The notes below the pieces were generated by a model. That model searched no databases. It had not been told where the DNA came from and saw nothing but the letters and a program-made list of their open reading frames with translations. Positions 19,200 through 29,095 of a stretch of 64,000 nucleotides of DNA are shown piece by piece (positions within the stretch are counted from its first letter, which is position 1; each line of letters begins with the position of its first letter). The translations under genes and the position numbers were made by a program. Location of the stretch: the NCBI GenBank assembly GCA_036936605.1, contig JAUPFV010000001.1, positions 322,054,250-322,118,249 on the forward strand. Direction: 5' to 3'. Source of the stretch: Limnanthes douglasii subsp. nivea (Eukaryota > Streptophyta > Magnoliopsida > Brassicales > Limnanthaceae).

Positions 19200-22100
19200 A
19201 AGGATCTTATGATGTAGCATCCCCATGTGGTTCAATCAACTAATTTCAAATTTAATACGCAAATTTAATATATTATTGACATCATTCAGATATCAGTTTA
19301 TCGTGAGTAAGGTACGAGGAGATAATAATTGCATAATTATAAAGGGAAGCCCAATGAGAGCTTTAGGGAATATACAGAAAGGTGTGTCCATACCAAATAT
19401 AGTCTGAAAAATTTCATGTTATTTTGGCCTAGGAAATTATGAAATAAAATACCTTTACCTTTGGAAGATATCTTAGGCAGGACGAGACGTAAATTAAAGT
19501 CGAAGAAACTATACGAATAAGACTAACATGAGGCTTAACACGTACTTATCTTATAACCTAACATACAACGCTACTGAGCCACCAACTGTTGCTCCAGTCC
19601 AAATAGATAAACATTTTTTCTAACAATCATCCAAAAATCCTCCCATCGAAATAAAAAGAACCATAGTAAAAATGAAACAAAAAAGAACACTAAGGTTTAG
19701 ACTTCCACTATAGTGAACTCAATGAAAGTGTGACAACCATACATGCAAAGTTAAAAAACTTGGTCAATTTTTAAAATCTAAAAAAAGTGATCTCTTATAA
19801 AAAAAAATAGAAACCTCAACAAGTTTTGCAAATTCCATAATAAGAACGGGTATAAAACAAAGAACTGTCCCACTATAGAGGATGATATCCATAATTTTAT
19901 CAACAATGATCATTAAACTTATCAAGACTTGAGCCCTTTAACTTCAAAAAAACACCCCAAGAAACCCTACACATGTCCCCTAGGTCAAGCTTCCTCAGCT
20001 AAAGGTATCGACCACCGCACCCCGTGTATAGGAGACTTTAAAAATCTATAAGGCATACGATGAATATTTAGATCTCGATTTATACCGAAAATTAGTAGTC
20101 ACGATCACAAATGATATTCCCTTGCATAAATTACTCACTTCTCTTGAAAACATCACACAATGAACCTCAAGATCTAGCACAAAGGTAAAACTTTAGCTCA
20201 TCTTTACCATAGCTCACACTTTTTTATCAGTTTTGACGATGATAACTTTAGATGGGTAATGTTATCCTAAAAATATAAGTGATAACCATCACGAAGATCA
20301 TTGGGATATAAATAAGAAGAATAATAATAGATAGTAATAACTTGGCAAATATCATGTTTAAAAAATGTTATGAGCAAATTGAGGTATATCACCATTAGTA
20401 CTATCAAATGGGGTCCTAACCACCTTTACTGAAGCAACTACCCAAATTACCATAAAAATCAAGCTGGATGTGATCCTCAAACATATAGAACGAAAACAAT
20501 ATATGCAATATTTTTATGATGGTAGATAGATCATCATCTTACAATGTTATCTTTAGATGACCAGGCTTAACAAAATGTATGTAATTGTATCCATAATGAA
20601 TTAATGCCAAGATAAGTTGTCAATATGAGAATCATAATGCTCTGAATTAATCAATGCACAACTCGAGAGTGATTGTCCCAGAATATAGGGATGATCCAAA
20701 ATATCCCCTTTGTATAGTGGAACCAAGAGAAGTTGTGGAAAATCACGTCGATAAAAACTTGCAAAAAGTCCTCCAAACAAATTTGAAAGCATTTTTGTCC
20801 AAAAATTTGGATGCATTTTCATGGTCTGCGCAAGATGTAACAAAAATAATAGTTGAGGTAACATGCCACAAGCTATCAATATTTATCTTATTCTAACAGG
20901 AGAAAGTCAAAGTCATTACATTCGAAATCAACATGCTAGGACAAATTGGTCATATCTAAGAAGCCTTTTACCTAATATGAACTAGTAAAATGTTATTGGT
21001 AAAAAACTTACGAATAAGACATGTGTGTAATCTTCACATATCTTAATAGAGAATTTATGAAGAACCCATTCAAGTTCCTAAACATCGACCAACTAGTGAA
21101 TGTCACTTCAGAAAAAAATGTTATGCTTTATGGATGCTTACTCTGGGTACAATAAACAGTGATGCATCCAAACAATAAAAACCATACGACCTTCATGCTT
21201 GAAGGAGAGATACATTTCTAGAAGGTAATTTTGTTCCACCTAAAAAATATACGAGCGACTTATCAAAGACTGGTAAATAAAGATTATATAGCTAGCTTGG
21301 AAAAAATCTACACGCATACATTAACGATATGCTAGTTACAAATAGTCAGGATACTAACCACTTGGTCGAATTTGTATAAACCTTCAAAAACCTCAGGATG
21401 GTGAACTTCTAGCTAAATCAAGAAAAGTACACATTTGGACTATGGTAAAGGAAATTTGTGGGCTATTTAGTCAGCAAAAAAAAAATCAAGACAAGTCCCA
21501 CACAACTATCTGATTTGTCCATGAAACCTTGATGCAACATAAAAAAAATGTCTAGATCTTGGTAGGAAGGCTGGATTCTCTCAACGGTTTCATTTGAAGA
21601 TCCTCAAATAAATGTTTTACATTTTTAAAAATCCGAAAAGGAGTGAGACGGTTCAAGTGGACCCTAAAATCTTACACAATCTTTATAAAAATAAAGGAAT
21701 ATCTAGTCTATTCTGATGTTCTAACAAAGTTATATCCAGGATAAACATTGTACTTATATTTAATGGTATTTGACCATGCTGTCAACAGTACTAGTTAGAG
21801 TAGAATAAGCCACCTATTTTATCATTTACTACATGAACAAATTTATTTTTGATGCTGAGACTCAGTACTTATAATTGGAAAAACTTACAATAGTACTAAT
21901 GATGGTTGTTAGATAGATGATGTCATATTTATAGGCTCATTCAATCTTAGTCATAACATCGTTATACCTCATAATAATATACATAAAACTAATATTTTCG
22001 GACGATTAACACAATTGTTAGTGTATCTGACCATGTTTTCAGTAGTACTAGTTATAATAGAATGAGCCACGTATTTTATCCTTAACTATGTGAGAAAATC

Positions 22101-22289
22101 CATTTTCGACGCTGAGAATCAGTACTTACAATTGGAAAACTTGCAATAACATTAATTTTGGCTGCTAAAAAGATGATGTCATATTTTTAGGCTTATTTAA
22201 TTATAGTCATAAAATCGTTCTCCCTCAGAATGTTATACATAAAGTTGATATCTTCGGACGACTAACATAATGGTCAGTGTATCTTGAGG
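19200..22289 (+). pseudogene. Gypsy relic: gag, protease, RT, RNase H (left part)
   Basis: A heavily mutated plus-strand Ty3/gypsy copy recognisable by motif order. Gag core: WFNQL then LLTSFRYQF (19225-19290). A knuckle-like CKFHNKNGYKTKNC lies near 19833. A protease-like region spans 20230-20480 (FDDDN, then a degraded S-x-L block). The RT lead-in is at 20654-20896 (LSKNLDAFSWSAQDV), and the degraded RT core includes Y-I-N-D-M-L near 21320 (the first Asp of Y-I-D-D changed to Asn). RNase H includes FDAETQYL near 21853. The last stretch is a 257-bp tandem duplication. Stops occur every few tens of codons. A hAT-like insertion interrupts RNase H at 22290; the gene continues at 23912. Confidence 0.75.
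21763..22280 (+). repeat. 257-bp diverged tandem duplication in gypsy RNase H
   Basis: Two copies with matching landmarks: TGACCATG at 21771 and 22028, a GATGATGTCATATTT block, and TCTTCGGACGA / TTTTCGGACGA near the ends. The copies differ by roughly 15%, so the duplication is itself old. It doubles the part of RNase H around the A-E-x-Q-Y-L motif. Confidence 0.8.
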
Positions 22290-22323
22290 CAGTGGCGGAT
22301 CTAGGAATTGAAGTAAGGGGGGG

Positions 22324-22515
22324 CTAAAATTTTCGTCGAATTTTATCTCTAACATTACTATTAGAATTTTGAATAAGTTGGCGTAGTCCCGGATCACTCA
22401 CTATATATTCATTCAAATGAAATTCTACACTATCATCATTAGGTCTTGATATAGAGGTAATCGGATTAGGATGAATCATATTATTGTTACTCGAGCTATT
22501 TGAAGAACCAAACAC
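22324..22515 (-). pseudogene. hAT transposase N-terminal fragment
   Basis: A 63-codon open frame, Asn/Ser-rich at the start, then a HLNEYIVSDPGLRQLI block and NVRDKIRRKF. In plant hAT proteins with a TTF-type zinc finger (zinc finger MYM-type 1-like), a D-P-G-x-R ... R-D-x-(I/V)-R-R stretch precedes the zinc-binding part. Here a stop follows at once, inside the G-rich terminal region (22310-22325). It cannot encode a transposase. Confidence 0.55.
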
Positions 22516-22520
22516 TACTC

Positions 22521-22614
22521 TCTATTATAAGTCTACAAATAATAATATCATATTATATATATAAATCTCTATTATAAGTCTACAAATAATAATATCATAT
22601 TATATATATAAATA
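22521..22614. repeat. 47-bp tandem duplication in the hAT-like element
   Basis: TCTATTATAAGTCTACAAAT and the following bases recur after 47 bp (copies start at 22521 and 22568), with essentially no differences over 46 positions. It consists of AT-rich filler. Confidence 0.85.
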
Positions 22615-23656
22615 TATATTTTTTTTTAAAATCTTAATGTACCTTAATATATTATTTTTAAAATATATATAAAATAAAATAAAATATAACAAAACCAAAT
22701 TTAATATCTTAAAAAGATATTTTAAAATTTAATTAAAAGTAAATAAAACTTGTTATAAAAAATATATTTTTTAAAAATAGATGAAAATAAATAAAATTTG
22801 TTATATAAAAGATATTTTTAACACATAGACGAAAATATTAATATATTATTTTTAAAAGATATTTTAAAAAATAAAATATAACAAAATCATTTAATATATA
22901 AAAGATATTTCAAAAGATACGTGAATGTATAAAATATATTTTTGAAAAATGGATGGAAATAAATTCAATTTTTGTATATAAAAAAATATTTTTTAAATAC
23001 ATATAGATAAAATCAAAATTTTATGTAAAAATTATATAAAATTAATATAAATTTGTATTAAACATAATTTATAATATAAATATTTAATTTTAATTTAAAA
23101 AAACTGACAAATCAAGTGTTTTAAGATCAAAATAATTATAAAATTTCAAAAGAAAACAAAAAGATATACATACCTAAATTGGTGAAGCTTCTTCGTGTTC
23201 TTCTTTTTCCCCCTTTTCTTTAATTTCTTTGATTTAAATATCGCATAAGCAGTAACTCACTATCTTTTTCTAAATCAAAGTAAGAGATAAAACATAATTA
23301 ATTAGAAAGAGTAAACGAATATAAAATCAAAACAGACAAAAAAAAATTGAGAATACTTACAAAATCAAACGAATTCTAATATTCTAGAGATTGAGATGCT
23401 GGATACTACATCCAACCATTTATAAATATCAACTTAAAATTTTTTTTAAAAATATTCAAGATTTCTAACTTAAATTATTGCTTAAAAATAGCCATAATCC
23501 AAGATTTTGTAAATTAAAATTTCCAGAGACTTTTAATCTAAAAAGTTTCTTAAAAATAGTCAAGATACTAATTTTAAAATTAAATTTTTTCTACCATTAT
23601 TTTAGACTTTAAATTTAAAACATTCCTAAAAAATAATTATTATCTTAAATGTTTAA
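22615..23656. other. AT-rich interior of the hAT-like element
   Basis: Over 1 kb of A/T-dominated sequence with many AAAATAT / TTTTAAA repeats and no open frame of note. It separates the transposase N-terminal fragment from the right end and is typical of the filler of deletion-derived elements. Confidence 0.5.
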
Positions 23657-23880
23657 TTTAATATTATTTAAATAATTATTACTTTAAAAATTATAATGTA
23701 TATATTTTAGGTAAGGGGTGTAAAAATTTTACTTTAATATTATTTAAATAATTATTACCTTAAAAAATTACAAAATATATATATTTTAGGTAAGGGGCGT
23801 AGAATTTTTATTTTAATATTATTTAAAAAAATATTACCTTAAAAATTTATAAAAACATATATTTTAGGTAAGGGGGGCCT
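23657..23880. repeat. Three tandem copies of about 77 bp near the hAT right end
   Basis: A unit starting TTTAATATTATTTAAA and ending in TTTTAGGTAAGGGG begins at 23657, 23733 and 23812 (periods 76 and 79 bp). The G-rich end of each unit resembles the terminal AAGGGGGGGC block at the left end (22314), so these may be reiterated subterminal sequence. Confidence 0.8.
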
Positions 23881-23912
23881 ACGCCCCTCCGGGCCCTAAC
23901 GTAGATTGGAGG

Positions 23913-24400
23913 ACTTTGACATAAAGTTCGAAACTCACACTTCCATTAAAATCCAACCTTTCGTATACTTTTTTACCAAGTTCGAAGAAAAAAGCTAACT
24001 TTATTAGAGGATAATCCCGATCCCATATGGGCTTGAATCTCTAAGGGCTCCAATAATCTTAGCCAAGGAAATGAGTACAACTACTGATAAATTTATTTTA
24101 ATTTTGTATCTTCAAATAATAAATTCGAATATGAAGCAGCCATAACATGCCTCTAACATGCTTACATTTATGGATTCTGTTGTATAAAACTTCTTATTGA
24201 CTCAAAACTACTAGTGAATCTGAAGCTAAAAAGGATAACATTATACTCTACCTGAATAATTTGTGTAATAAAGCTACCAAATTTTAACAGGTCGAGTACG
24301 AGTAAGTACCTCAAGTAAAAAACACAGAGGTTGATGCACTTATTTCTTCATGATGTGTTCAATTTATTCCTTAAGTGATCATTTAATAAAAAATAGCCAT
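23913..24400 (+). pseudogene. Gypsy relic, RNase H (right part, after the hAT insertion)
   Basis: It resumes as D-F-D-I-K-F-E-T-H-T-S-I-K, the connection that follows W-S-V-x-L in gypsy RNase H. Then, in changing frames, come an N-x-F-E-Y-E-A-A-I block (about 24119-24150), a D-S-K-L-L-V-N-L block (about 24199-24222) and R-V/S-x-S-T near 24300, in the order of a second RNase H. It fades out before 24450. No integrase is recognisable, so the element is 3'-truncated, probably at the junction with the copia fragment that follows. Confidence 0.6.
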
Positions 24401-24479
24401 TTATAGGTACATGTTGTCTAGACCAACGAAATCAACATTGTAGATTATGTTCATTGAAGAACCTCTATCCAATTACGTT

Positions 24480-24974
24480 ATGACATTAGGTGTAGAGTTC
24501 AATATGTAAAGCTTAACATCAAGAGATTGGAACACATTTGTATGTCATCCCGAGGTATGTGTTCAGACCAGCAAGTTATGAAGGTTGAAGATTATCTTCT
24601 TAATATCTCTTTTGAAAAATTGCATATGCAGGTGCAAGATGAAAAGAACTACCTATTTGAGCATGAAGTTTAGCCGCTTCAAGAAGCTAGGACTTGGCTT
24701 TGATATGCTTAAGAAGGATAAGGACACAAGGCTAGTAAAATGTAGTGTCAAGTAAGAACAAGTGAGAATGTAAATTTATGTGTATATTATCTTCATGTAT
24801 CCATTGTGAATAGTAAAGGTTTAATCCTTAGTGATACATTGATATTCGAATATTTGGAATGTGTAATATACTAATGTGAAATTCAATCGTTACGATATTT
24901 CATTTATGCATAAATTTGATATTTGATATGATTGTGTTTAGTAGATCATGAATTACACTAAAATGGGGGAAGAT
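24480..24974 (+). mobile_element. 3' untranslated end of an LTR-A copia element (truncated)
   Basis: The block around 24484-24535 (containing AAGCTTAACATCAAGAGATT) matches, in reverse orientation, the 3' untranslated part of the copia at 31160-31215. The segment ends in AAAATGGGGGAAGAT, a polypurine tract directly before the LTR at 24975. The 5' remainder of the element is absent; its left border with the gypsy relic lies somewhere in 24400-24480. Confidence 0.65.
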
Positions 24975-25465
24975 TGTTATTTATTTTAGTGTAATTGGAT
25001 CGACTAGTCGACCAAATTAATCATGATACATTATCAAACAAGTCATAGAGTGCGGAGTGCACGCTTGTTAGATTAGATCATGATTAGCGGGGTCAAGGGG
25101 CGGGGCCCCTGGCTCGGGTCGAGCAGAATTTCGGCCTTTGGTTAAATCGGCTATTGTTGCAAGTCAACAGAATTTCGAAATTGAAAATTTGACAGTTTTA
25201 TTCAAATTTTAAATTTGAGCCGTTTATTACAAAACCAGTTTATAGACCTTACTGCCCTAACTTCCAAACTGTTTTTTTTTTGTTGGTCGAATTGATAAAT
25301 ATGGGTTCTGTTGAAAAATGAGATCATATCATTTTCATCCTCTGTGTTCAAAATTATATCTCTGATTTTATCCAATTGAATTTCGGAGAACTCCAAAAAT
25401 ATTTCAATAAGAAATTGTTTACAAGACTTCAAAGATTATCCGGAAACGAAACACTGTTTTCTACA
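24975..25465 (+). repeat. LTR-A, plus-strand copy
   Basis: It starts TGTTATTTATTTTAGTG and ends TTTTCTACA, 491 bp. It is a clear homologue of 38481-38968 in opposite orientation: both contain the GGGGCGGGGCCCCTGGCT type of GC block, TCGACTAGTCGACC, and a TTCCAAACTGTTTTTTTT stretch. It has a polypurine tract on its left, so it is a 3' LTR. Confidence 0.85.
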
Positions 25466-25951
25466 AGATCAAGACAGAAATGCACTGTATACACGAGTCA
25501 TTGCATGACCACAACAGAGTTGTAATGGTACGTTATCTAAAGTCCAGTAAAATACGGTCACGATAAAACACGACAGAGTTAACTTACGACTTCGATAAAT
25601 TTCTTATATTTTTTTAATGTATATAGTATAAAATTTTGTTATAGTTTGTATATTAATATTATTGTTATTATAGTTTTATTACTATGGTTTGACTATGTAT
25701 GTCATTATATTTTGATAAAGTGGTAGGAAAAATTGTTATAATTGGATTATATTATAATTTATTTTATTTTTATAAGTGATAAAAAAAACAACTCCCATAT
25801 GAGTTTTAATTTCATTTGAAAGTAAACATATATCAAGTAAGATAGCTATTTATATTTGGTATTACCCACTAAACAAAAAAAAGTATGGTAACACATAAAA
25901 AGAACTAATAATATAATTAATAAACTTTTTTTCCGCCCTTACTCAATAAAT
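25466..25951. other. AT-rich intergenic sequence
   Basis: No gene is seen. 25730-25800 resembles the repeated block at 29325-29400 (both contain AAATTGTTATA and a TTTTTATAA-GTAAA-CAAC string), so it probably contains a dispersed repeat. Confidence 0.4.
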
Positions 25952-26407
25952 ATGTACAGAATGACAGGCTCAACCAAGAGAAAGGAACTTATGGTTTTTA
26001 ATCACAAACATGTCTTACTCAACCAATTCGGCTTCCTAGTTTACATTTGTTTTTTCAAGAACCAAAATGTATCCTGCTGTGAATTGGCGGGACGATCCCA
26101 ACCAGAGAGGACAAGCTCTGAACTGGCGGCATACATACCCAAGGAGCACTTCGATCTCAATACAATACTAGCGGTTTCATTTTTGAACTTACACTCAAGT
26201 ATCAAGCTCAAAGTCTCATTGGCAAAAAGGGTTTGTCATTGGCCTGTTTGTTTGGCTTATAACACACACCCACAAGGTTGTGGTTACCTGAAAAGTGATT
26301 TGGGTTTGAAAACTGGCCGAGAAAACCTTTACTATATTTTGGTTGGAGATGTTGATATTTTCGCTATTGATCTTGTTGTGCAAATGATAGTTTTTTTATC
26401 CCAATAA
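25952..26407 (+). other. Unrecognised 151-codon open frame
   Basis: The longest open frame in the stretch 25466-27678. It starts MYRMTGSTKRKE and ends in a hydrophobic tail ending VVQMIVFLSQ. I recognise no domain. The composition (scattered Cys, a hydrophobic patch near residues 27-36 and again at the C terminus) does not resemble its transposon neighbours. It may be a chance frame; nothing upstream looks like a promoter or splice site that would favour it. Confidence 0.2.
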
Positions 26408-27678
26408 GAGAATTACAGCTGCAAATGCGCTCAACCAATTGAGCTTGTGGGCACATCATTCAACCCTTCCGTCGACTTAAGAGCGTTGGCTACGAAGAAT
26501 TAAAAATTTGATTCTCAACGAACTGACCTCATACGACAAGTAGCCACCAAGATCAACCTTCTGTCCCATTTTAACAGTAAAGATTGTTTTCTTGAACATA
26601 CATTTTTATCATAGGCAGTTTTCACATAAATCGCAACATTCAATATGTGTTTCCATCAAAAATAATTTAATAAGTGTATATGTTATATTCAAGTTTCCAA
26701 ATTCTTTTTAATTTTCATGTAGCAAAACGAAAATGGCAAACCATTGCTTTCATAACTGCAAATGCAATCCAATTCAATTTCGAACCCAAATCACTTTCGA
26801 TGGTCTTGTTCGTCGAAAAAACCTAGTTTTACGCCCATCATCGTCATAGGAGCCACTCGCTTCGGTCGTCACCACCCCTCTATCGATACCAATATTGGAA
26901 CTGAAGACGGAACCCTTCGACGAATCACTGTTGCCACCGTCGTTTTTATCTTCGTTTAACACACCGGCAGGCGGCATGTAACAATAATAGCTTCTTCGAG
27001 TTTTCTTGAATCTCGGATCACTTTGTTAAAGGACTCGTTAGGCACGATAAATCCAAACTAGAAACCCGACGAAAGTTTTGAAGAATGGTAGAATAAGGAC
27101 TAAGAGATAATGCTTTAAGTAAGAAAGATTACCTCTAAGAAAGATAAAATAACTTGAAATTATGATTATGCCTTTTCGGAGTTCCTATCTCTCTTACATA
27201 TTTAGAATCATAAATAAAGAAAACCAAACAGACATCAGTTTAGGACTTTTAAATGAATGAAAAGTAACAGTAGGAGTAGGAGACCAATAGGGTCTCTGTA
27301 ACACTCTTCTATACTGTCTTCTATGAACGAGTAATACAGAGATGTTACTGACCTCAACCCAGATTACGGCACAAACATGCACCCACCAGAAAATAACTCA
27401 ATTTGTATTATTTCAACGGCGGTCAACCATCCACTTTCGACTGTTGTACTTTTTCGAGACATTACGAGAAGGCAGTATTAAATCTGGTTTGATTGAAAGG
27501 ATTTTAGTCATCGATAAGATGGTTGTATCGGTGAGAATAACGACACAGAGGAGAAAGATAAGGATATTTTAGAGTTTTTAAATATAATTGGTATAAAAAA
27601 AGAAATAATTAATATAATTTGGTGTTGGTGTGGAATTAGAATTTTAAATTCGGATCAAATTTGGATTAGTATTTTATT
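26408..27678. other. Intergenic sequence, nothing firmly recognised
   Basis: Short overlapping frames on both strands (for example minus 26977-26774, Gly/Asp/Ser-rich) without a recognisable family. 26830-26950 is GC-richer than its surroundings. It may be decayed transposon or gene debris. Confidence 0.4.
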
Positions 27679-28430
27679 TTGGTAGTGATAAGGAGATTAC
27701 CCAAGAGCAAGTATACGTTCCAAGAACTCAACATTGAAAGATCTCGTCTGATTTTAGTGATAAAGTTCTCGTGGACAGAAAGCTTCTTGATTCGAGAATC
27801 ATCACAGAACCAAATCAAGAAATCATATGTCGATATGGTAAAACAGAAATATTTCTACTGATGCAGAACTGAAACCAGAAAATGTTCAAGAAGCAGAGGA
27901 TCATATTTCCATCAAATATGCTAAAGAAATAAAGGAGCTTTTTATGAAACAATCGAATATTACTTTAATTGGTAAATTCAGCAATAGTATTCCAAAAAGA
28001 TCTGTGTTGAATAGTTTCTTGAATTCATTCAAGTTCAAATGATCTTTTAGTTTCGAAATCTGGGACTCACGCCATATTCTTTTGGAATTCAGTCTAAAAG
28101 AAGATATCTGTTCTATTTGGTCAAGAAATGTGTGGAGAATAAAAGATTCGATCATGAGATTAATAAGATGAAGTTCAGATTTTAACAAAAAGTTTGAGAA
28201 CCCGTTGAGACTTGTATGGGTTCGTTTTGAAAAAATTCTCGAATTCCTAAATAACTCTAAGGTTATGAATGATATGATTGCCTCAATAGGCACACCTTAC
28301 AGAGTTATAGTGCCAGGACATAACATAGCTTATGGAAATGCTTGCCACGCTCAGATTGAGATTGACATTTCAAGAAAACTGAAACATAGTATGTGGATTG
28401 GTTTCAGATCAAATGATGGCTGATGGATAT
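27679..28430 (+). pseudogene. LINE ORF1 remnant (DUF4283-like)
   Basis: In changing frames the stretch follows the DUF4283 domain of plant LINE ORF1 proteins: V/L-I-G-K-F-S-N-S-I-P-K-R (about 27970), F-K then W-D-S-R-H-I-L-L (about 28060), E-D-I-C-S-I-W (about 28098), then from 28205 an open frame MRLVWVRFEKILEF ... MIASIGTPYRVI ... ACHAQIEIDISRKL. That final block corresponds to the W-V-R-L-P, I-A-x-x-I-G-x-P and R-x-x-x-E-I-D stretches of the family. Stops interrupt the first half. It ends 30 bp before the LTR at 28463. DUF4283 proteins are thought to bind nucleic acid; this copy is dead. Confidence 0.65.
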
Positions 28431-28462
28431 CATTAAGCTAAAAAATGTTCCTTCTTATTGAG

Positions 28463-28831
28463 TGATGTAGCGAAGATTGCGGATAAACTGGTTTCTTGGG
28501 CAGGTATCGGAATTAGATGAAATAGGTACTCAAATCGAAGATTTCGACGAGACCGTAAGATTTCAAAACTGTGACTTGTCACAAAGTTTAATACCCAAAT
28601 TCGACCTCTAAAACCTTCGAAAATCAGTTTTCATATTTAGACGTTATTTTATTTATTTGTTTTAGTTTCTAGACATTTATGTAATTTTCTTTATTTGATA
28701 TTAGGGTTTTGGATAGATGCTATATAAAGCATCCTATACCTTATTTTGTCGGCAGACTATTTTGATTAAATAAAAACTAAATTAGGGTTTTATCCCTCTT
28801 TTAAGCTTCTGCTACGTTTCACTCTCTTTCA
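28463..28831 (+). repeat. LTR, plus-strand relative of 1025-1414
   Basis: It starts TGATGTAGCGAAGATTGCGG and ends TTTCA two bases before a primer site. The TATA region is TATATAAA at 28721-28728, followed by GCATCCTATACC. Its similarity to the minus-strand LTR at 1025-1414 is clear along most of the length but with many differences, so these are two old members of one family. Confidence 0.78.
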
Positions 28832-28833
28832 TT

Positions 28834-29095
28834 TGGTATCAGACACAGGCAGTCATGCGCGATGGTACGAGCAAGAACCAGCGGTCGCGGTGGCGCTAGA
28901 GTGCTAAAAATCGTATCTCTTGAATACTTAAAGAATGAAGATTCTCTATAAAAAAAGCTTCATATATTCATAGTTGAACTGAGATTGAATTGGTATGAAG
29001 TTGGGAAGAAGATGAGGCTACTTTGTTTGAAAAGTTGGCTGAGTACGAAGATTTAAAAATTTTCAAGTTGATTGTTGGAGGGAAAATCAAATTTA
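28834..29095 (+). mobile_element. Primer site and short gag stub of the 28463 LTR element
   Basis: TGGTATCAGA at 28834-28843 is an initiator tRNA-Met type primer site. From 28863 a short frame begins (MVRARTSGRGGARV), basic and Gly-rich as in the leader of plant gypsy gag. It is soon broken by stops, and homology cannot be followed past about 29095. The element is therefore a 5' LTR plus stub, the rest deleted. Confidence 0.6.

Larger units (their letters stand above)
22290..23912 (-). mobile_element. Non-autonomous hAT-like element
   Basis: The insertion begins CAGTGGCGGATCTAGG at 22290 and ends near 23912, after which the interrupted gypsy frame resumes exactly. The gypsy sequence reads V-Y-L-E before and D-F-D-I-K-F-E after, so host sequence continues across it. 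Flanks CTTGAGG and TTGGAGG look like an imperfect target duplication. On the minus strand 22515-22324 encodes SDPGLRQLIQ and RDKIRRKF, matching the N-terminal TTF-type zinc-finger leader of plant hAT transposases; the rest of the transposase is missing. The interior is very AT-rich with two internal repeat blocks. The right terminal repeat is not clear, so the class call is probable rather than certain. Confidence 0.6.

Noticed and set aside
26420..26530. Possible tRNA gene or tRNA-derived SINE (sequence around AACCAATTGAGCTTGTGGG)
   Set aside because: No cloverleaf with paired acceptor stem could be drawn, and the A and B boxes are only partly matched.
26762..26977. Overlapping Ser/Gly/Asp-rich frames on both strands
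   Set aside because: Short, mutually antisense and without known motifs; probably chance frames in a GC-richer patch.
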